A stretch of 64,000 nucleotides of DNA, taken from positions 1,397,501 to 1,461,500 of the forward strand of contig CANNCZ010000002.1 of NCBI GenBank assembly GCA_947503275.1, in the 5' to 3' direction. A model generated the notes under the pieces. That model did no database searches. It was not told the DNA's origin and worked only from the letters and a program-made list of their open reading frames with translations. Made by a program: the position numbers and the translations under genes. Numbering within the stretch: position 1 is the stretch's first letter; each line of letters starts with the position of its first letter. This document shows, one piece after another, positions 58,897-64,000 of this stretch. The stretch is from an uncultured Erythrobacter sp. (GTDB taxonomy: Bacteria > Pseudomonadota > Alphaproteobacteria > Sphingomonadales > Sphingomonadaceae).

Positions 58897-59067
58897 ATGG
58901 CTACCGCACCAGCAACTTCATCTCACATGGATGCTCTCCAATCCAAACATGCCGGACTTGATGCTCGGTTGCGAGATGAATTGGCGCGACCTGCGCCCGA
59001 TGATGCGGTGATCCAGCAAATCAAGAAACAGAAATTGCAGCTGAAGGAAAAGCTTACGCGCGCTTAG
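58897..59067 (+). CDS. Second DUF465 small protein
   Basis: A 56-residue protein of the same hairpin plan (ALQSKHAGLDARLRDELARP ... IQQIKKQKLQLKEKLTR). A strong AGGAGA ribosome site precedes the ATG. It is divergent from the first DUF465 gene about 300 bp away. Confidence 0.88.
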   Translation: MATAPATSSHMDALQSKHAGLDARLRDELARPAPDDAVIQQIKKQKLQLKEKLTRA

Positions 59068-59183
59068 CGCCGCAGGTATCAGGCACTTCACTTCATCTGT
59101 ACTCCGCGCATCGTAAATCGCTTGCAGAATGTCGTTCACGTCCTTTGCTTTTGCTTAGGCAACAGCGTAGGTAATCGGCAATC

Positions 59184-61454
59184 ATGACCGCTGCCGCTTC
59201 CGCCCGACAGATCCTCACCCGTTTGCACGAGGTGATGGCACAGCGCCTGCACGCGCAGGGTAAGCTGGATTCTGTCGTCGATATTATCGGCGAAAGTTTG
59301 GCGAGCGAGGTTTGCTCAATCTACCTTCTTCGCGAGGGGATGCTGGAGCTGTATGCGACGCGCGGCCTTAATAAGAGCGCCGTTCACGTCACCCGCATGG
59401 CCATTGGTGAGGGCCTGACCGGCGTGATCGCGGACAATGTCGAAATGCTCAATCTGGCCGAAGCCAAAGCGCATCCTGACTTTCAATATCGCCCGGAAAC
59501 AGGCGAAGACAAATTCCACTCCTTCGCCGGTGTTCCGATTGTCTATCATGAGCGTGCCGTGGGTGTTTTGTGCGTTCAGCATGTCGAGCCGCGCCGGTAT
59601 GAAGACGTTGAGATCGAAGCGCTTCAAACCACTGCTATGGTGTTGTCAGAGCTGATCTCCAACGCCGAATTGGTCGATGAGGAAGAAGCGCTGGGCCTTT
59701 CCGAAGCGTTGTCCGGGCCGCAAATCATTCCGGGTCTCACTTTGGTCAAAGGCTTGGGCGCAGGCATTGCCGCCTATCACCAACCGCGCGTCGAGATTAC
59801 GCAAGTAATGGCTGATGATATCGAGGCCGAGCGAGCCCGTGTCTATCGCGCCTTTGACAAGATGCGCGACCAGATTGATGGCCTTGCCAATCAGGCCGAA
59901 TTTGGCGTGGGTGGAGAGCACGAAGAGGTCCTAGAGACCTACAAAATGTTTGCCTATGACGAGGGGTGGTCACGGCGCATCAATGAAGCAATCGATAGCG
60001 GCCTGACCGCAGAGGCGGCGATTGAGCGGGTGCAGCAACACACGCGGATGCGCATGCGGGCAATCGATGATCCGCTCCTCGCAGACCGGATGCATGATTT
60101 GGAGGATCTGGCGAACCGCTTGGTCCGTATCGTTTCGGGCCAGTTGGGCACAGCGGCGCAACAGGGCCTTCGCAAAGACACGATCCTGATCGCGCGCAAT
60201 CTGGGTCCGGCAGAACTGCTCGAATATGATCGGCGACGGTTGAAAGGCGTGATCCTCGAAGAAGGATCGTTGACCGCGCATGTCGTAATTGTCGCCCGCT
60301 CGATGGGAGTGCCTGTCTTGGGCCGAGCGAAAAGTTTGCGAGGTATCGTGCGCGAAGGGGATGAAATCCTGCTTGATGCGACGGCTGCCAATGCAACAGT
60401 GCGCCCAACCAGTCAGGTGGCGGATGTATTCGCGCAGCGCTTTGCCAAATCGCGTGAGAAACAGGCTGCCTATGCGAATCTGCGCGATGTCGAACCCTTC
60501 ACCCGCTGCGGCACGCGCATTCAGGTGATGATGAATGCGGGCCTGCGCGATGATATGAGCTCGTTGGGTCTCACAGGCGCAGACGGCGTTGGTTTGTTCC
60601 GCACTGAGTTTCAATTCCTCGTCTCGGCGACTCTGCCGCAGCGCGAGCGCCAGTTGAAACTGTATCGCGACGTAATGGACGCGGCAGGCGACAAACCCGT
60701 CATCTTTCGCACAGTCGATATTGGCGGCGACAAATCGGTGCCGTATTTGTCCTCCGACATCTCAGGCAATGATGAGAACCCCGCAATGGGCTGGCGCGCT
60801 TTGCGGCTGGCGCTGACCCGCGAAGGTTTGATGAAGGTGCAGGCGCGGTCTTTGCTAGAGGCGGCGGCTGGGCGTCAGCTTTATGTGATGTTCCCGATGG
60901 TCTCTGAACCGTGGGAATTCGACGCTGCAAAGGCGGTGTTTGAAGACCAGCTCAAGTTCCTGCGCAAAAAGAAGAAAGTCGTGCCGGAACAGGTGCATTA
61001 TGGCGCAATGCTCGAAGTGCCAGCCTTGGCTGAAGTGCTTGATTTGTTGTTGCCAAAGCTTAGCTTTCTGTCGGTCGGCACCAACGATCTCACACAATTT
61101 CTGTTCGCTGCGGACCGGGGCAATCCCGACCTGGCGCAGCGTTATGACTGGCTCAGTACTTCGATCATGCGGTTCCTGCGCCGTGTTGTCCAAGCGACCC
61201 AAGGCACTGACGTTGATCTGGGCGTGTGCGGCGAGATGGGCGGGCGCCGATTGGAGGCACTGGCATTGCTTGGCATTGGTTTCCGCAGGCTCTCCATCAC
61301 GCCGGCCGCCGTCGGTCCGATAAAAGAGCTTGTGCGCAGGGTCGATTTGGCCGAATTGAGCGAGGCGATGACCGCATGGCTCGCAGACCCATCCTGCAAT
61401 CTGCGCGAGGCGATTAGCGCTTGGGCCGCAGAACGCGATATCGACGTAGACTAA
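59184..61454 (+). CDS. ptsP: Enzyme I of the nitrogen phosphotransferase system
   Basis: A 756-residue protein. A GAF domain (about 15-165) is followed by the PEP-utilising enzyme domains. Phospho-accepting His366 is in GSLTAHVVIVARSMGVPVLG. The C-terminal PEP-binding barrel has FRTVDIGGDKSVPYL, LFRTEFQFLV, and FLSVGTNDLTQFLFA with the conserved catalytic region VCGEMGGR. It passes phosphate from PEP to NPr in the PTS-Ntr regulatory chain. The partner genes are not in the window. Confidence 0.95.
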   Translation: MTAAASARQILTRLHEVMAQRLHAQGKLDSVVDIIGESLASEVCSIYLLREGMLELYATRGLNKSAVHVTRMAIGEGLTGVIADNVEMLNLAEAKAHPDFQYRPETGEDKFHSFAGVPIVYHERAVGVLCVQHVEPRRYEDVEIEALQTTAMVLSELISNAELVDEEEALGLSEALSGPQIIPGLTLVKGLGAGIAAYHQPRVEITQVMADDIEAERARVYRAFDKMRDQIDGLANQAEFGVGGEHEEVLETYKMFAYDEGWSRRINEAIDSGLTAEAAIERVQQHTRMRMRAIDDPLLADRMHDLEDLANRLVRIVSGQLGTAAQQGLRKDTILIARNLGPAELLEYDRRRLKGVILEEGSLTAHVVIVARSMGVPVLGRAKSLRGIVREGDEILLDATAANATVRPTSQVADVFAQRFAKSREKQAAYANLRDVEPFTRCGTRIQVMMNAGLRDDMSSLGLTGADGVGLFRTEFQFLVSATLPQRERQLKLYRDVMDAAGDKPVIFRTVDIGGDKSVPYLSSDISGNDENPAMGWRALRLALTREGLMKVQARSLLEAAAGRQLYVMFPMVSEPWEFDAAKAVFEDQLKFLRKKKKVVPEQVHYGAMLEVPALAEVLDLLLPKLSFLSVGTNDLTQFLFAADRGNPDLAQRYDWLSTSIMRFLRRVVQATQGTDVDLGVCGEMGGRRLEALALLGIGFRRLSITPAAVGPIKELVRRVDLAELSEAMTAWLADPSCNLREAISAWAAERDIDVD

Positions 61455-61611
61455 CGCTCCGTCGCGCCTTAGCTCTTCTCAGCGTTGTTAAAGGGCGCTT
61501 TGACGGACCAAATTGTAAACATGCTTAGCGAATGCTTGACAGGCGAGCGAGCACGACGTTCTTGTGCCAGATAACCAATATCGGAAAAAACCACACATAA
61601 GTGGATGGGTC

Positions 61612-62448
61612 ATGGATAGCGAACAGGACAGCACTAGCGAAGAGCTGACCGATCTGATGGAAACAGAGTCGGCAAGCATAGGCGACCGCCTGCGCGCGGC
61701 GCGTGAGGGAAAGCGGCTGGAATTATCGCATATCTCGGCTGAAACGCGCATCCCGATCCGCCATCTCGAAGCGATTGAGACCGGCAATTTCGACACGCTG
61801 CCCTCGCGCACCTATGCAATTGGTTTTGCAAAGAATTACGCCCGCGCGGTCGGTATGGACGTCGAAGAGGCTGCGCAGGAAGTGCGCGCAGAGTTGGCCG
61901 ATGGTCAAGCAAGCGCGACCTATATGGCAGGCGGGATGGAGCCGGGCGATCCGGCGAAATTGCCATCATCGGGTCTTGCATGGTTTGGCGCTTTTGCGGC
62001 TATCTTGCTTGCGGTGGGCGCGGTCTTTTTCTACAACACCTATTTTGGCGCAGGAGCGACGCCTGGATCGCTGATCGCGGATAGCGATGAGGCGGGTGAA
62101 GTGGTCGCCGATGCGGATGGGGCAGGTTCTGCTGAGGCCACCGTTCCAACCGGCGGGAATGTCGTGTTCACTGCTCTCGAAGACGGCATCTGGGTGCGGT
62201 TTTACGAAGATGGTGGGGAACGCCTGTTCGAGGGAACTATGGCGAGCGGTGACAATTTTGAGCTCCCTGCAACCGCCTCTGTCCCGCGCATCAACACCGG
62301 CCGTCCCGATGCGTTTTCGATCACGATTGGCGGGCGAAGCGTGCCCAAATTGGCAGAGGCGCCGGTGACGATGGGCGATACGCCTATCTCTGCTGATGCT
62401 TTGTTGGCGCGCGCAGATGTGCCAGCCACAACTATGCCGGGCAATTGA
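61612..62448 (+). CDS. RodZ-like helix-turn-helix membrane protein
   Basis: A 278-residue protein. A cytosolic Xre-like HTH covers about 25-95 (IGDRLRAAREGKRLELSHIS, IPIRHLEAIETGNFDTLPSR). A single membrane helix is near residue 125-147 (AWFGAFAAILLAVGAVFFY), and the periplasmic domain resembles DUF4115 (VWVRFYEDGGERLFEGTM). This is the RodZ plan, linked to MreB and cell shape. It is shorter than E. coli RodZ. The ATG at 61612 is used. Confidence 0.85.
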   Translation: MDSEQDSTSEELTDLMETESASIGDRLRAAREGKRLELSHISAETRIPIRHLEAIETGNFDTLPSRTYAIGFAKNYARAVGMDVEEAAQEVRAELADGQASATYMAGGMEPGDPAKLPSSGLAWFGAFAAILLAVGAVFFYNTYFGAGATPGSLIADSDEAGEVVADADGAGSAEATVPTGGNVVFTALEDGIWVRFYEDGGERLFEGTMASGDNFELPATASVPRINTGRPDAFSITIGGRSVPKLAEAPVTMGDTPISADALLARADVPATTMPGN

Positions 62449-62614
62449 TCCCTTAATCCGATAGGCTGGTTTAGAGCCTGAGCGTGCACATTGTGCGGCA
62501 TAAGTCGTAATGCGGGGTCGACTTGCGCAGTCGGCTGAGCCACAGATTCCGGTGATATTCATGAGCGCTGCGCCAGATTGTTGCGCGCACTCACACTAGG
62601 GAGCCTGAACCGCC

Positions 62615-63625
62615 ATGACTGCCCGCAATATGCCTGTTATTTTCCGCAAAGCCCCACCTGCATTGGGTGTGCTGGTCGCTGCCGCTGTGGTGGCGACAAC
62701 CCCGCTTCCCGCGATTGCGCAGGACAATACAGAGGCGCGTTTGCGCCGCGCGGAGGCGGAGATTCGGGCACTGCAACGCACAGTGTTTCCGGGCGGCGAT
62801 GGTCAGTTTTTTGAACCGCAAATAACCGCTGGCAGCACAAATACCGGCTCGACCGGATCGAACGCGCCATCAACCACGGCAGTGACTGATATCCTCGCGC
62901 GGCTGGACGCGATGGAGGTGCAGTTGCAGCGCCTGACTGCGCTGACCGAGGAAAACACCAACGCACTGAGCCTGATGGAAACGCGCGTTGCGGCGTTGGA
63001 GAGCAGTGGCAGCAACAGCCCTACTTTCACCGCTTCACCAACGGGCACAACGCCGCAGACGTCCGATCCGATTGCCGCAACCAATTCCAATCTTGCTGAG
63101 ATGAACGGCACAGCCGAGCAAGCCACCGATCCTCTGCCCAGCGCGGCTACCAACACTGCGGTTGCGCAGGCTGCATCCGGCCCCAGCGCAGAGCGGATCG
63201 CCGCCGTCCAAGCCATCACCAAACCTGATACGGGTGATGCGGGCGATGATGAATATTCATACGGCTTCCGCCTGTGGAACGCTGGTTTCTACCCAGAGGC
63301 GCGCCAACAACTCGCCTCATTTGTAGAGAACCATCCCGATCACTTGCGCACCACCTATGGCCGTAATTTGCTGGGCCGCGCGTTTCTCGACGACAATATG
63401 CCAGAGGAAGCCGCGCGTTGGTTCCTGCGTAATTATCAGGCTGATCGCACTGCGCGCCGCGCCCCTGACAGCCTGCTCTATCTCGCGGAATCGATGATCG
63501 CGATGGAAGACACCCGCCGCGCATGTATTGCTCTGTCGGAATTTGGTGAGACCTATCCAGCGGTTGCGACCGGGCGATTGGCTGATCAGTATGAGAGCAA
63601 TCGCCGCCGCGTGACCTGCGAGTAG
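62615..63625 (+). CDS. cpoB: CpoB/YbgF-like periplasmic TPR protein
   Basis: A 336-residue exported protein. A signal peptide (GVLVAAAVVATTPLPAIAQ) and an N-terminal coiled coil (LRRAEAEIRALQRT and RLDAMEVQLQRLTALTEENT) are followed by a Thr/Ser-rich linker and three TPR-like repeats (YSYGFRLWNAGFYPEARQQL onward). CpoB links outer-membrane constriction to cell-wall synthesis at division. tilS follows, a common alphaproteobacterial order. Confidence 0.85.
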   Translation: MTARNMPVIFRKAPPALGVLVAAAVVATTPLPAIAQDNTEARLRRAEAEIRALQRTVFPGGDGQFFEPQITAGSTNTGSTGSNAPSTTAVTDILARLDAMEVQLQRLTALTEENTNALSLMETRVAALESSGSNSPTFTASPTGTTPQTSDPIAATNSNLAEMNGTAEQATDPLPSAATNTAVAQAASGPSAERIAAVQAITKPDTGDAGDDEYSYGFRLWNAGFYPEARQQLASFVENHPDHLRTTYGRNLLGRAFLDDNMPEEAARWFLRNYQADRTARRAPDSLLYLAESMIAMEDTRRACIALSEFGETYPAVATGRLADQYESNRRRVTCE

Positions 63626-63644
63626 TGGCCGATTGATACGTCGC

Positions 63645-64000
63645 ATGATCCCCCAGGCCTGGATGCACTAGATCCTGCGTTGATCGCGCGGTTTACCGAG
63701 GCGGTTGATGAATTGTGGCCTGACGAGGATCGCGAAGGGCCGCTGGGCCTCGCCGTATCGGGCGGGCCGGACAGTTTGGCGCTTCTATTGCTAGCCGCGC
63801 GGGCATTGCCCGGCGACATCGCGGTGCTTAGCGTGGATCATGGATTACGGCCTGAGGCGGCGAGTGAAGTCGCTTTGGTGAAGGGAGTCTGTGACGCGCT
63901 CGATGTCCCATTCACGAGTGCACGCGTGACCGTTTCGGCGGGTAATCTGCAGGCAAAAGCACGCGATGCACGCTATGCTGCCTTGAGCCATTGGGCAGAT
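63645..64000 (+). CDS. tilS: tRNA(Ile)-lysidine synthase TilS, 5' part
   Basis: The enzyme changes C34 of the CAT-anticodon isoleucine tRNA to lysidine. The ATP pyrophosphatase motif SGGPDSLALLLLAA and then VDHGLRPEA are clear, and the gene runs off the right edge. No ATG is in the frame of the conserved part. ATG at 63645 is in a different frame, and adding one C to the five-C run at 63650-63654 would join it to the conserved frame, giving MIPPGLDALDPALIARF. Otherwise a TTG at 63680 may be the start. Identity is firm; the first codons are not. Confidence 0.88.

Overview
The window looks like a chromosomal segment from an alphaproteobacterium of the order Sphingomonadales, most likely Erythrobacteraceae. 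This placement is inferred from gene content and order: an rRNA operon ending in an initiator tRNA, many TonB-dependent receptors, the RcdA/DUF1465 family, a membrane LytTR regulator, and a cpoB-tilS pair. No species is claimed.

Layout. Positions 1-2292 hold the end of an rRNA operon: the 3' part of 23S, then 5S, a terminator, tRNA-fMet and a second terminator. A 49-bp perfect direct repeat, starting at the anticodon loop of tRNA-fMet (2194-2242) and recurring at 24793-24841, brackets a roughly 22.6-kb genomic island. The island has a full-length tyrosine integrase just inside its right end, a second small tyrosine recombinase beside it, and matching short repeats at both inner ends that look like integrase arm sites. 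Its cargo falls into three blocks. Block A (4617-10558) has a histidine phosphatase, an Nramp-like transporter, a HemN-like radical SAM enzyme and a large HTH protein, facing an unknown gene across a 26-bp inverted repeat. Block B (11287-17286) is a minus-strand cluster: a two-helix membrane protein, a small acidic protein, an exported barrel-like protein, two subtilisin-like proteases without signal peptides, and a separate small protein that resembles a subtilase propeptide. Block C (17859-22510) is a lipoprotein lipase, a TetR regulator and a TonB-dependent receptor broken by a one-base frameshift. A coiled-coil exported protein stands alone at the left end (2604-4190).

Right of the island (24842-64000) the content looks like ordinary core genome. 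After a membrane protein, a LytTR regulator and an S33 hydrolase comes a complete minus-strand chemotaxis operon: cheA, cheW, cheY, cheB, cheR, a GGDEF-EAL protein and two related chemoreceptors. Next are a MATE exporter, a class II aldolase-like protein, an orphan 2Fe-2S subunit, a siderophore receptor with a Fur-like palindrome, arsC, an MFS carrier, lipB, an old yellow enzyme, a DMT exporter, nadA, an acyl-CoA ligase, an HxlR/thioesterase divergent pair with two operators, a metallo-hydrolase, glpK, rcdA, two DUF465 proteins, ptsP, a RodZ-like protein, a cpoB-like gene and the start of tilS. The tilS start also appears shifted by one base, so sequence accuracy is worth checking at both frameshifts.

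Best candidates for something undescribed are block B, the paired cytosolic-looking subtilases with a free-standing propeptide-like partner, and block A, the radical SAM/Nramp-like/HTH module with its long inverted repeat.
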